64,000 nucleotides of DNA from Crossiella sp. SN42 (GTDB lineage: Bacteria > Actinomycetota > Actinomycetes > Mycobacteriales > Pseudonocardiaceae): contig NZ_JAMHIV010000001.1 in assembly GCF_023897065.1 (NCBI RefSeq), forward strand, positions 1-64,000. Direction: 5' to 3'. Positions 17,698-26,727 of this stretch are shown here, piece after piece. The position numbers and the translations under genes were made by a program. The first letter of the stretch is position 1. Every line of letters starts with the position of its first letter. The notes beneath the pieces are model-generated. The model had not been told where the DNA came from. It saw only the letters and a program-made list of their open reading frames with translations, and searched no databases.

Positions 17698-17748
17698 GCA
17701 CGCGGCGGCGGGCAGGCGCACGGCTCGGTGCGCCTGCCCGCCGCGTGC
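17698..17748. terminator. Long bidirectional terminator hairpin
   Basis: GCACGCGGCGGCGGGCAGGC and following bases (from 17698) pair with GTGCGCCTGCCCGCCGCGTGC ending at 17748 over about 21 bp with a 3-base bulge and a 6-base loop. It lies between two converging genes (MFS stop 17681, beta-helix stop 17760) and should serve both. Confidence 0.8.
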
Positions 17749-17759
17749 TGTTCAGGCCG

Positions 17760-20105
17760 CTACTTCCGCACGCCGGTCGCGCTGAACTCCTGCACGCCGA
17801 CACTCCCGTCTTGGTTGCTGTTGCGCACGTAGAGCCGGATGTTGGCGGTGGCGACGTCGGCAGGCGGCCGGTAGACGACCGGCGCCGTCGTGCTGATCGC
17901 CTGGTAGGGCATGATGTCGAGCCAGGCGTTCTGGCCGGCACTCCACCGCTGCACCTTCCAGTCGGTGGCCATCCAGGTGCAGCAGTTGTCCTGCTGGATG
18001 GTGAAGGACAACCGCTCGTAGTCGGCGCCGAGGTCGAACTGCACCCAGGACTCGTTCGCCGTGGAGGCGGCCTCGCCGGTCTCGGTGACGCCGTCCCACA
18101 GCTTGCCGAGGCCGCTGTCCCAGTCACTGCGCTGCGACAGGGTGGAGTGGTCGGCCAGGTTCTCCCTGGGCACCTTCCACCGCAGTGGGGCGTACTTCGG
18201 TTCCAGGCCCGCCTGGTTCATGATGGTCCGCGCCTCGGCAGGCCACGCGCCACCGGTCACCACGTGCGGTCGCCCGTCGCCGTCGTAGATGGCCCCGCTG
18301 AGCCAGTTGTCGGCGAAGTCGGTGTAGTTGTGCGAGGCGTACACCGACAGGGGCTTGCGGTAACGCGGGGAGAAGTCGAACCGCCCGCCCTGCCCGACGT
18401 TGTAGTCCCAGCGGGTCTGGTGACTCTGGTTGTCGCTGTAGTAGTTCGCGGTCGACGTCCCGTGGTGCACGTAGTTGTGGCTGATCACGCTGCCCGGCCA
18501 CGATCCGAACGAGTAGACGGCGCCCGAGTCGCGCACCCCCCAGGACGCCTTGGACGTGGCGTTGTAGACCTCGTTGTGGCTGAACGTCGTCTTGCCGATC
18601 CCGTCCACCCCGTCGAGGAGGCTCAGCTCCTCCGCCTTGCGCTGGTGGAAGCCCATGAACGCGGTGTCGTAGACGAGGTTGTGGGTGACCGCCACGTTGT
18701 AGGTGTTCATCAGGCTGATCCCGGTCGCCGGGAAGAAGTCGTCACCGATGTCGGTCACGACGTTGTTGCTGATCTTCACGTTCCTGGTGCGCCGGGCGCC
18801 GTCGACGTGCACGTCCATCCACCGGCCTGCGATGACCCCGGCGGCGGTCAGGTTATGGAAGGTGTTGCCGGTGACGGTGACGTCCTCGGCTCCGGTCAGC
18901 AGCTGCAGTCCGCCGTTGCCCATCTTGCGCACGGTGTTGTTGCTGAAGGTGATGCCCCGGGTGTTGGTCAGCTTGATCTGACCGGGCACCTCGCCGCCGT
19001 AGCCGTCGTGGTTCGGATCCTTGAAGGGATCGTCCGCGTACTGCGCCTCCGCTTGCGTGCCGCCGATGAACCGGTCGCGGGGCAGCAGCCAGTTTCCGTG
19101 CTCGAAGGTGATGCCGTCGAAGGCGATCGCACTCGCCTTCGCGGACGGGCTGGACCCGGCCACGTTCACCAGCGTCTCCACCACCGGCACGTACGCCCCG
19201 GCGCGGTTGACGTCCTCTCCGGCCCGCGGGTAGTAGTACACCTTGTTCGTCGCCCGGTTCAGGTACCACTCGCCGGGCGAGTCCAGCTCCTCGAACGCGT
19301 TGAGCACGTAGAAGGTGTCGTCGTAGTCCAGCGAGAAGCCGTCGTCGCGGTTCAGCCGCGCCTGGAAGTGCGGCTGCGCCAGGCGCACCCGCTTGTTGGC
19401 GCCGCTCGTGCTGATGTCCACGACCGGGAAGTAGTCGATCTTGAAGCCGATCGCGATGTGCAGCAGCCGGATGTCGCGGACGTTGGTGTACGCCGGAACG
19501 CTGGCCGCCGGGAACTGCACGCCGTCGTAGGAGCGGGTCGGCCGCTCCGGGTTGGCCGGCGGGTTGGGGATCGATGCCTCATCGAAGAAGCCGTTACCCA
19601 CGATGCCCTTGCCCATCGCCAGCTGAGCCCGCTGGCCGCCGACGTAGAGCTGCCGGAAGTAGTCGGCGTAGCCTGCCGGCTCCGGCACATCGGCCACGAA
19701 GTAGGGCCGGTCGGCCACCCGGTTCCAGCCCGTGACGGCCTTACCACCGTCGATGATGGGCGTCTCCCCCGGAGCCGCCCGGTAGACGACCTTGAACCCG
19801 TTGGAACCCGAGTCCGCCTCGGCCAGGTTGAAGGTGGCCGTCCGGGTATGCCTGCCGCCGCGCAGACAGACGCCGAGGTCGGCCCGCATGTTCTTGTTGA
19901 GCCCGCGCTGCCGGATGTGGTCCCGCGCCCGTTCCAAGCTCGCCCAGGGGCGATCCGGTGAGGTTCCGGCGTTACCGTCACTGCCCGACGCGGAGACGTA
20001 GAAGGTGCAGGCCGGCGCCGCCTGCGCGGGCCCGGTGGACACCAGGCCGGTGGCCAGTACCACTCCGGCGACGGTCGCCACGGCCGCTCGCCTACTTGTG
20101 TTCAT
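17760..20105 (-). CDS. Secreted right-handed beta-helix enzyme with C-terminal carbohydrate-binding-like domain
   Basis: 781 residues with a signal peptide (SRRAAVATVAGVVLATGLV ... AQAAP). After FYVSASGSDGNAGTSPDRPW, the DUF1565-like entry strand of pectate-lyase-fold enzymes, comes a long parallel beta-helix rich in N-x-(V/T)-x-x-(N/G) turns (ITFSNNTVRKMGNGG, VKISNNVVTDIGDD, TFSHNEVYNATS). The last 130 residues (ESWVQFDLGADYERLSF, QDNCCTWMATDWKVQRW) form a discoidin-like beta sandwich with a Cys-Cys pair. Resembles GH141/GH120-like or lyase beta-helix enzymes; the substrate is probably a plant polysaccharide. Strong ribosome site AAGGAG. Lies 54 bases downstream of the enolase-superfamily gene, presumably in one operon under the FadR-type regulator. 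Confidence 0.8.
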   Translation of the reverse strand: MNTSRRAAVATVAGVVLATGLVSTGPAQAAPACTFYVSASGSDGNAGTSPDRPWASLERARDHIRQRGLNKNMRADLGVCLRGGRHTRTATFNLAEADSGSNGFKVVYRAAPGETPIIDGGKAVTGWNRVADRPYFVADVPEPAGYADYFRQLYVGGQRAQLAMGKGIVGNGFFDEASIPNPPANPERPTRSYDGVQFPAASVPAYTNVRDIRLLHIAIGFKIDYFPVVDISTSGANKRVRLAQPHFQARLNRDDGFSLDYDDTFYVLNAFEELDSPGEWYLNRATNKVYYYPRAGEDVNRAGAYVPVVETLVNVAGSSPSAKASAIAFDGITFEHGNWLLPRDRFIGGTQAEAQYADDPFKDPNHDGYGGEVPGQIKLTNTRGITFSNNTVRKMGNGGLQLLTGAEDVTVTGNTFHNLTAAGVIAGRWMDVHVDGARRTRNVKISNNVVTDIGDDFFPATGISLMNTYNVAVTHNLVYDTAFMGFHQRKAEELSLLDGVDGIGKTTFSHNEVYNATSKASWGVRDSGAVYSFGSWPGSVISHNYVHHGTSTANYYSDNQSHQTRWDYNVGQGGRFDFSPRYRKPLSVYASHNYTDFADNWLSGAIYDGDGRPHVVTGGAWPAEARTIMNQAGLEPKYAPLRWKVPRENLADHSTLSQRSDWDSGLGKLWDGVTETGEAASTANESWVQFDLGADYERLSFTIQQDNCCTWMATDWKVQRWSAGQNAWLDIMPYQAISTTAPVVYRPPADVATANIRLYVRNSNQDGSVGVQEFSATGVRK

Positions 20106-20159
20106 ACCGTTCCACTCCTTGCTCGGTGGTTGCGGAAGGGTGGTGATGTGGACAGCCGG

Positions 20160-21248
20160 TCATGGGGCGCACACGTACTCCCCCAGCGCGGCGGGATAGG
20201 CCGGCCCGGGTGCGAGGCCGATCCCGTGGTCGCGGGGTGCCAAGACCGAGCCGTCCGGTTCGATGCCCGGTTCCTTGCGTACGGGGTTGGCGGTCACCAG
20301 GGACTCGTAGTAAGTGGTGTTGGCGATCGCCATGCACAGGTGCCGGGCCGACAGGGTGTTGCCGTGCACCTCGGCGCGCAGCCGGTAGGCGTCCGCCAGA
20401 TGCGCGATCCGCATCGCACCGGTCATTCCCCCGCGCAGGGCCGCACTCGTCCGGACGTAGGTCGCGCAACCGGAAGCAAGGAAATCGGCCGCGCTCAGAT
20501 GCGCGCCGGGGATCGTCTCGGCCACGTTGAGCGGCACGCCGACCCGCTCGGCGAGCCACCGGTATGCGGTGATGCTGTACTCCCGGATCGGTTCCTCGTA
20601 CCAGAGGTAGCCGCACTCGGTCAGGGCGTGGCCGACGTGCACGGCGTCCGCGAGGTCGAACCCCGCGGAGCCGTCGTACATCAACGGGACGTCCGGACCG
20701 ACGTGCGCCCGCAGCGCCTGGATCAGCCGGGTATCGCGATCGCGGTCGCCCCAGGCGTGCAGCTTGATGGCCGGATAGCCGAGCGCCAGACACTGGTCCG
20801 CGACGTCGAGGTACTCCTCGATCGAATCGAAGGTCACGGTCGAGGCGTACGCGGGGATGCTCGTGCGGTAGCCGCCGAGCAGTTGCCAGCACGGGGCGCC
20901 GTGCACCCGCCCGGCCAGGTCCCACAGCGCCGTGTCGACGACGCCGAGCAGGTGGATGGGCAGGTACTCGTTGCGGTCGACGTTCCAGAGGCGCTCCCAC
21001 AGCCACTCGCGCTGCAACGGGTCGGCGCCGACCAGTTCCGGGCGCAGCACGCGGTCGACGAGGTCCCGCAGAACGACGGCGGAGCCCGGCTTGTGCGCGG
21101 TCGCCACACCGGTGGCACCCGTGTCGGTGCCGATGCGGATGATGCCGACCTGTCCCCCGGACCCGCCGCGCAACCCGTCACGCCATCGGAAGGGCGGATC
21201 CGGAGCGGCGACGTCGGCAGAGAAGGCTTCTACGTGGGTGATGCGCAC
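20160..21248 (-). CDS. Enolase-superfamily (mandelate racemase/muconate lactonising type) enzyme
   Basis: 362 residues from GTG 21248 with GGAG 6 bases upstream; the frame is open further but lacks family sequence. Capping domain, then a TIM barrel with the catalytic IKLHAWGD (K-x-H, near residue 160), metal ligands in YDGSAGFD (about 188), YEEPI (about 214) and VAET (about 242), and HGNT (about 291) as the opposite general base. Complete active site for abstraction of a proton alpha to a carboxylate; most such neighbours act as sugar-acid dehydratases. Next to a secreted beta-helix enzyme and a FadR-type regulator, so it may process an acid sugar released by it. Exact substrate undetermined. 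Confidence 0.85.
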   Translation of the reverse strand: MRITHVEAFSADVAAPDPPFRWRDGLRGGSGGQVGIIRIGTDTGATGVATAHKPGSAVVLRDLVDRVLRPELVGADPLQREWLWERLWNVDRNEYLPIHLLGVVDTALWDLAGRVHGAPCWQLLGGYRTSIPAYASTVTFDSIEEYLDVADQCLALGYPAIKLHAWGDRDRDTRLIQALRAHVGPDVPLMYDGSAGFDLADAVHVGHALTECGYLWYEEPIREYSITAYRWLAERVGVPLNVAETIPGAHLSAADFLASGCATYVRTSAALRGGMTGAMRIAHLADAYRLRAEVHGNTLSARHLCMAIANTTYYESLVTANPVRKEPGIEPDGSVLAPRDHGIGLAPGPAYPAALGEYVCAP

Positions 21249-21525
21249 GGTGACTCCGTCCGGGCGGGGCGGGGCGGCATCTGCGATGAATGAAGCTGGT
21301 ACATCTTGCGTCCGGCGCACAACCTACCAGGCATTTATCACAATGAATAGGATCTATTTTGGACGCGATCACGGCAATGGGAGCACCAGGAAGACGCATA
21401 TCAAGCCTTTCGGCCCTTGTGGAACCGAGGTGGGGCCATCACGTCGGCAAGCGCTGGACCACAGCGAGTTATTAACCAGCTTCATTTGACGCAGCTGGAG
21501 CACATCCAGGGAGAGGCGGGAACGG
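21249..21525. promoter_or_regulatory. AT-rich promoter region upstream of the enolase/beta-helix operon
   Basis: 277 bases between the FadR-type gene stop and the enolase start. The minus strand has an AT-rich stretch (about 21325-21360; ATTGTG ... TAGGTT as -35/-10 candidates) that stands out from the background and is the likely promoter. No confident GntR operator was recognised. Confidence 0.35.
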
Positions 21526-22311
21526 TCAGGAGGACCGGAAGACTCGCCGCCTGATCTCCGCCTGGTAGCTCAGGCGGGTGCGCTCGACGTGCGCCAGGGC
21601 CGCAGCGCCTGCCTGTTCGGCGTCTCCGCGCCGGACGGCCTCGAGGATCTGACGGTGTTCCGCCAAAGCGGTGGCCACTGGACCCCCGCTGAATCCGCCG
21701 AACACCTCCGCCACCACCCGCCGTTGCAGACTCTGAACGGTCGCGATCGAGTCGAGCAAGAACACGTTGTGGGCAGCCCTGGCGACGGCACAGTGGAAGG
21801 ACTCGTCCGCGGCCGCCATCACCCTCGGATCCGCGGCTTCCAGCGACCGGGCATACGCCTCGAGGGCGTCGTCCATGGCAACCAGCTCGCCCGGCGTAGC
21901 CCGCTTCGCGGCCAGGCCGGCCGCAGCCTGTTCCTGCACCCCACGAAACTCGAACATGCCCATGATGTGGGCGATGTCAGTCGGCACGAACCCGGCCACC
22001 GGCGACACCGGCGCGTCCGCCGGATCGGCGACAAAGATGCCCCGCCCGCGCTGCGTGCTGATCCGGCCGGTGGCCGCGAGGGTCTTCAGCGCGTCCCGGG
22101 TGATCGTGCGGCTGACCCCGAGGATCTCGGCGAACCCCGCCTCGGTGGGCAACCGGTCACCCGGCACGAAGCCCTGCTCGGTGATGAACTGCAGGATCCG
22201 CTCCGCCGCCCGGGAGTAACCCGGCCGGTAGGCGGCATCCCCGTCCCCCTCCGGCACGAACGTCTCGACCTTGCCGTGACCCGTTGCACCCACCGGATGA
22301 GTATGGCTCAT
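21526..22311 (-). CDS. GntR-family regulator, FadR subfamily
   Basis: 261 residues from ATG 22311; the longer open frame upstream belongs to a neighbouring pseudogene. N-terminal winged helix (ERILQFITEQGFVPGDRLP, AEILGVSRTITRDALKTL, ISTQRGRGIFV) and an all-helical FCD ligand domain with FEFRGVQEQAAAGLA, DESFHCAVARAAHN and AEHRQILEAVRRGD, which supply the Asp/His metal ligands. FadR/FCD regulators usually sense sugar acids or other carboxylates, matching the enolase-superfamily gene 277 bases downstream. Confidence 0.9.
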   Translation of the reverse strand: MSHTHPVGATGHGKVETFVPEGDGDAAYRPGYSRAAERILQFITEQGFVPGDRLPTEAGFAEILGVSRTITRDALKTLAATGRISTQRGRGIFVADPADAPVSPVAGFVPTDIAHIMGMFEFRGVQEQAAAGLAAKRATPGELVAMDDALEAYARSLEAADPRVMAAADESFHCAVARAAHNVFLLDSIATVQSLQRRVVAEVFGGFSGGPVATALAEHRQILEAVRRGDAEQAGAAALAHVERTRLSYQAEIRRRVFRSS

Positions 22312-22429
22312 CACCCGGCCCGCCCTCCATCGCGCCACATCGTCGGCCTCGTGCGGCACTCCGCAGCATCCGGTGGCGGACAAGGCGTACTCGCATCCGT
22401 CGACCTGGAAGGCGACACGGGCTCGCCGG

Positions 22430-22878
22430 GTCGTGTTCAGCGTCGAGGTCTTGTCGAGGGTGCGCGTGCAGGCAGACAGCCAGGTTTTCCTTGGTGGCAT
22501 CCAGGGCGGTGATGTTGACCGCGACCCCGGTAGCCGCGGCCGGAATCCCGTGCACGCCGCGCACGCGCAGGTCGGGCACCGGAATCACCAGGACCTCCTT
22601 GGGGTTGAAGGGCCGGGGCAGGCCGAGGATGCGTTTCGGGTCCGCGAGCGAGATGCTGACCCGTGAGTATCCGGCCAGGTCGGGGCTTGAGCCTGCCATC
22701 CACGGTGGGGCCTTGGCTGGAGCAGCGCTCCACCGACCCCGGGCTCCTCGCCTGTCTTCAGGCCCCGCGAGCTGATCTGCGCGGATCCCGGGACCACCGG
22801 CACCGCTGTCGCCGGTACTGCGATGGCACCCGCCCCTACCGCCATCCCCACGGCCGTCACGACCGCACGTCGCAACAA
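22430..22878 (-). pseudogene. Broken secreted VTGYF-type repeat protein
   Basis: Begins with a good signal peptide (MLRRAVVTAVGMAVGAGAIA ... ATAVP). The frame then shifts near 22690 and continues SRVSISLADPKRILGLPRPF and VRGVHGIPAAATGVAVNIT. This matches the RGVQGISATATAVAVNVT strands of the broken gene at 3120-4023, so both are remains of one family. The 3' end is lost where the FadR-type gene begins. Not functional as read. Confidence 0.65.
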
Positions 22879-23044
22879 TCTCGTCTAAACCCCTACCCAC
22901 TCGAAGACGGCCAACCGGCCAATCATCTGGATTGTGACGGCAGCGAAATCCACCCGACCCCATGTCGGTCGATCAGAGCCGGACAGCTGTCGTCACAAAC
23001 CTAACCGCGAGCATCGCCCGCAATATTGTGCGCCGACATCATCC

Positions 23045-24208
23045 CTATCCCCCCTCCGGGGCGGACAGCATGGAGATTTCTCCGGACTCGCGGCGAAGGT
23101 AGCCCAGCAGCACCTCGGACATGGATCGCGAGAATACCTTCATTGAACCGAACTCGAACGGAACCGCGATCACCGGCCATCGATCCGGGTCGTCACCCAC
23201 CGGAGCCCAAGCAAGGATCCACTCGCCACCATCGCCCGCGAAGGAACCCCAGGTTAGCAGCCCTCGAGCGTCCGGAAAGACAGGCAGTCTGAACAGACGA
23301 GACTCGGCACGTGCCCGGACCACGGAGTCGTGGACCCGAGAGATATTGTCATACAGGTTGAACACACGATTCGAAGTCGTTGGCGAAAAAATTCTGATTC
23401 CCGACAACTCACCGGCGCCAACAGACTCGACGAACCGCTTGTAGTCCGTTGGCAACACTACCGAAAGGCGATCTTCGACTTCTGTCCAGTCAATCTGCCG
23501 AGCGTTCCCCGCGCCCTGCAGATAGGAAACGATATCGACAGACCGAACATGGTCTTCCCACGGCAGTTCCCGCACCAGTGAGGAACGATCCCAGTAATCC
23601 GGATCTGGAGAGGTGGCGAGCTCCCGCCGCGGTACGTCTGCGGAAAACTCAACGCCGGTAGCCTCAAACAATGGACCAGCGACACCGTCAGAAAACCGGA
23701 TCAGGTCAGTGTGAAAGTCACCCGAAACAAGGCCGAGAACGAACTCGGACATAGTTCCGTGGTACTCGCCCCACCGCTCGAAGTCCGCAGTGGAGAACAC
23801 CACACTCCACTCATCCGGATTTTCGGACCGGGGAAGCCAAAAGAATTCATGATTAGCATTCGTGTCACCCCACGGGATCACTCCACCCGACTCAGGGAAG
23901 ATCGGGTACGGCACCCTTTCAGGTTCGTGGTCTCGCCATCCTCTGACTCGATCCAAGGTATCAAAGAACTCCCAATGAAAGCTAACCCATGCCGGCTCAC
24001 TCTCGATCGGATTGTTGATACCGATCAACCCACGAAACGTACCCGAGGGGAAATTCGCCATGAACCTCTTGTAGTCGTCAGGAAGCCTGACAGCCAGCGC
24101 CTGCTCCACAGCTTGCCAGCTCTGGAAGGTCCCGAAAGTCCGCTGCCACGACACCAGCCTGGCCAGTTCACAGCTAGCATCCGCCACGTTGACCCGCAAC
24201 CCTTCCAT
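23045..24208 (-). CDS. Tandem SUKH (SMI1/KNR4) domain protein, likely immunity protein
   Basis: 387 residues from ATG 24208 (TTG 24223 also possible). Two SUKH domains: the first about 25-190 (WQAVEQALAVRLPDDYKRFM, GLIGINNP, IPWGDTNANHEFFWL), the second about 235-385 (WTEVEDRLSVVLPTDYKRFV, SGIRIFSP, LLTWGSFAGDGGEWILAW). SUKH proteins neutralise secreted polymorphic toxins, often nucleases, by direct binding; tandem copies usually protect against several. Noticeably lower GC than its neighbours, suggesting transfer. No complete toxin gene adjoins, but a toxin-like 3' scrap lies just upstream on the same strand. Cytoplasmic. Confidence 0.85.
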   Translation of the reverse strand: MEGLRVNVADASCELARLVSWQRTFGTFQSWQAVEQALAVRLPDDYKRFMANFPSGTFRGLIGINNPIESEPAWVSFHWEFFDTLDRVRGWRDHEPERVPYPIFPESGGVIPWGDTNANHEFFWLPRSENPDEWSVVFSTADFERWGEYHGTMSEFVLGLVSGDFHTDLIRFSDGVAGPLFEATGVEFSADVPRRELATSPDPDYWDRSSLVRELPWEDHVRSVDIVSYLQGAGNARQIDWTEVEDRLSVVLPTDYKRFVESVGAGELSGIRIFSPTTSNRVFNLYDNISRVHDSVVRARAESRLFRLPVFPDARGLLTWGSFAGDGGEWILAWAPVGDDPDRWPVIAVPFEFGSMKVFSRSMSEVLLGYLRRESGEISMLSAPEGG

Positions 24209-24293
24209 AATTCGCAAGCACAATGAACCAGTTTACACCACTCTTCGCGCCAGCCTCGATTTCAACCTACTCCGGGATATAGTGGTCAATACC

Positions 24294-24464
24294 CTAGATC
24301 GGTTTGACCCTGCGGTGGACCGGCCCATCTTTCAGCATCTTCTTGACCTTGTTTTCGACCTCGTCCAGCATCAGCGGGCTGTTGACCTTGCCATACAGCG
24401 GAACGATATCGAGGCACCACGGCCAACGATCAACTACCCCCGGGGGAAGCGCCGTCAACAGCGG
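24294..24464 (-). pseudogene. C-terminal scrap of a possible polymorphic toxin
   Basis: An open frame between TGA (24465-24467) and TAG (24294-24296) reads CLDIVPLYGKVNSPLMLDEV and then NKVKKMLKDGPVHRRVKPI, clearly protein-like and lacking a start. It ends about 85 bases before the SUKH gene on the same strand, the position normally held by the toxin that SUKH proteins neutralise. The rest of the gap up to 24619 is empty. Toxin identity is inferred from position only. Confidence 0.4.
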
Positions 24465-24619
24465 TCAACTACCGCGGAAGCCGTGGGAAGAAGCCGTCAA
24501 GGCGGAGGCGGCTTCGCGGGCGGCTGACGCCGGCCCAGAAGACAAGACTGTTTCTTCCCGTTTTCTCGCCCTAGTTTTCCCACCGCTACTCCACCGATTC
24601 CAAGCAGGGGAGAAATACG

Positions 24620-26038
24620 GTGACGCAACTGTGGGCGATGAGTGCCCGCGAGCTGGCCCGGCTGGTCCAGGCCCGAGAGGCATCTGCGCATGAGGTCATC
24701 CGCGCGCATCTTGAGCGGATTGACCAGGTCAACCCGGTGCTCAACGCGGTCACCCTGGTACTGACCGAGCAGGCGCTGCGGGCCGCGGACGCGGCTGACG
24801 CCGCGGTGCGACGGGGTGAGCCGGCGGGGCCGTTGTGCGGTGTCCCGATGACGGTCAAGGAGAACATCGATGTGGCCGGCTCTGCGACGACCCTGGGCAT
24901 CGCCGGACTGCGGGACGCGGTGGCTCATGGTGACGCGACACCTGTCGGGGAGCTCCGCGCCGCGGGCGCGATTCCGGTCGGCCGGACGAACATGCCCGAG
25001 TTCGGAATGCGCTGGCACACCGCCAACACCCTCTGGGGGGCCACCCGCAACCCGTGGTCGGCCCAGCACACTCCCGGCGGTTCCAGCGGCGGCGACGCCG
25101 CCGCGGTCGCCTCCGGCATGACACCGCTGGGCCTGGGCAACGACGGCGCCGGGTCACTGCGCTGGCCCGCGGCCTGCTGTGGAGTGGCAGCGCTGAAACC
25201 ATCCCTGGGCCGGGTGTCGCACAGCGGCGGCCATGGCCAACCACAGCCGGCTCCGTTCGCATTCCAACTGCTGGCCGTGCACGGACCGCTCGCCCGGCAC
25301 GTGGCGGACCTGAGGCTGGCCTTCGCCCACATGTGCGGCCGATCAGGCGGCGACCCGTGGCACGCACCGGTGCCACTGGCAGGGCCTCCTGCCCCGGCAC
25401 CGGTGCGGGTCTCGGTCGTCACCGATCCCGGAGGCCGGGTTGACCCCGTGGTGGCCGCCGCGCTGCGCCAGGCGGCGGGCGTGCTCGCCGGCGCCGGCTA
25501 CCTCGTCGAGGAGCGCCAGCCCCCCATGCTGGAGCGAGCCGGCGAGATCTACCACCAGATCATGTCCGCCTGGGGCCGGGTGCACGAGCACCAACCTCCC
25601 GTAGCCACAGTCGCTCCGGGTGAGTTCGCCCGCTTCTGGGAGACATTCGAACCCGCCTGGACCGCGGCCGCGGGCACTCCGGCCTTCGACCCGATGATGG
25701 AACGGGCAACCATCGCACGGGCCTGGCACACCTGGATGCGGCAGGCTCCGCTAATCCTCGCCCCGGTCTGCACCCGGCCGGCATTCGAGACCGGAGCCGA
25801 CCTCGACCCGCGCTGGCAGGCGGGCTGGCCGGACTGCATCCGCATCAGTGTGACCGTCAACCTTCTGGGGCTGCCCGCCGTCACCGTTCCTGTCGGCGTC
25901 GAGGGTGGACTGCCGCAGGCAGTGCAGATCATCGGACCGCGCTTCCGCGAAGACCTCTGCCTGGACGCCGCGGCAGCGATCGAGGCCGGCACCGGACCGC
26001 TCACCCCCGTCGATCCGCGCCCGCAACCGCGAGCCTGA
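24620..26038 (+). CDS. Amidase-signature family hydrolase
   Basis: 472 residues, GTG start with GGGGAG 7 bases upstream. Amidase signature core complete: catalytic Lys in MTVKENID (near residue 77), cis-Ser in PGGSSGGDAAAVASG, nucleophile Ser in GNDGAGSLRWPA (GSD is GND here). C-terminal LGLPAVTVPVGVEGGLPQAV as usual. Such enzymes cleave amide bonds of small molecules in the cytoplasm; the specific substrate cannot be read, and GatA is unlikely because no gatB/gatC accompany it. Single gene, flanked by scraps. Confidence 0.9.
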   Translation: MTQLWAMSARELARLVQAREASAHEVIRAHLERIDQVNPVLNAVTLVLTEQALRAADAADAAVRRGEPAGPLCGVPMTVKENIDVAGSATTLGIAGLRDAVAHGDATPVGELRAAGAIPVGRTNMPEFGMRWHTANTLWGATRNPWSAQHTPGGSSGGDAAAVASGMTPLGLGNDGAGSLRWPAACCGVAALKPSLGRVSHSGGHGQPQPAPFAFQLLAVHGPLARHVADLRLAFAHMCGRSGGDPWHAPVPLAGPPAPAPVRVSVVTDPGGRVDPVVAAALRQAAGVLAGAGYLVEERQPPMLERAGEIYHQIMSAWGRVHEHQPPVATVAPGEFARFWETFEPAWTAAAGTPAFDPMMERATIARAWHTWMRQAPLILAPVCTRPAFETGADLDPRWQAGWPDCIRISVTVNLLGLPAVTVPVGVEGGLPQAVQIIGPRFREDLCLDAAAAIEAGTGPLTPVDPRPQPRA

Positions 26039-26039
26039 C

Positions 26040-26365
26040 CAGACCACCATCTCCCGGTCGAAGGCGGCGAAGAAGGCTGCCGTCGACGGTCACCTCGTGC
26101 CGGACCAGCAGATCCGGCAGGTCGGCCGCGCCGGCCACGTACTCCGCGAGTGCGGCCGAGCCGAGCACCACGGTGGCCGGGAAAGAGCCGTGCGGTCTTC
26201 GGGTCGCCGTGCTCGAGGGCGAGGTGGATGTCCGCGGAGCCGCCAAGGGATGTACGGATCTCCACAGGTAGCCGGACCGGCCGGCCGCGCGGTTTGTCCG
26301 CTTTGCCAACCAGGTCGCTTGGCTGGCGCACACTTGTATCCCGTTGTCCAGAGGTGAAGTCACGT
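26040..26365 (-). pseudogene. Frameshifted gene remnant of unknown family
   Basis: Reads RPVRLPVEIRTSLGGSADIH and ALEHGDPKTARLF in one frame, then after a shift near 26190 ATVVLGSAALAEYVAGAADL and RHEVTVDGSLLRRLR in another. Both halves look like one small protein. I do not recognise the family. Confidence 0.35.
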
Positions 26366-26499
26366 TGCCCGCACCTCAAGTCCAAAGGGGACTCCCAGGC
26401 TGAATACCGTTGACGCACAAGGAGAACAGCGTGACGCCAGGACGATCCTTCTACCCGATCGCGATCCGATTTACTCCACCGGAGGTCCGCGTACCGCTG

Positions 26500-26640
26500 A
26501 TCGGCGATCTGCCGGGTTATCCAGTCGGGACAGTGGCGATCGTCGGTGCGGCCTGCCGGCTCCCGGGCGGAATCTGGGCCCTGGAAGGGCTCAAGGAGGT
26601 TGACAGCGACCCGGTGACCGGGCGGGTGATGTGTCTGAAC
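26500..26640 (+). pseudogene. Scrap of a polyketide ketosynthase N-terminus
   Basis: The plus frame reads VAIVGAACRLPGGIWALEGL. This matches the invariant opening of type I PKS ketosynthase domains (IAIVGMACRLPGG..SPEALW). Nothing else of a KS (no DTACSS, HGTGT) follows. A small remnant of a PKS gene. No other gene is seen between 26366 and 26727. Confidence 0.5.
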
Positions 26641-26727
26641 CCGATGGCGATGCCGGCGGGGCAGAAAGCGGCGATCCACGGATCGCGCCCGGCGCGGACT
26701 GGGCGGGTCATCGGCCCGAGGCGGGGG

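Noticed and set aside
24620-26038. Amidase as GatA subunit of tRNA amidotransferase
   Set aside because: No gatB or gatC beside it and GSD of the GatA core is GND; generic amidase is safer.
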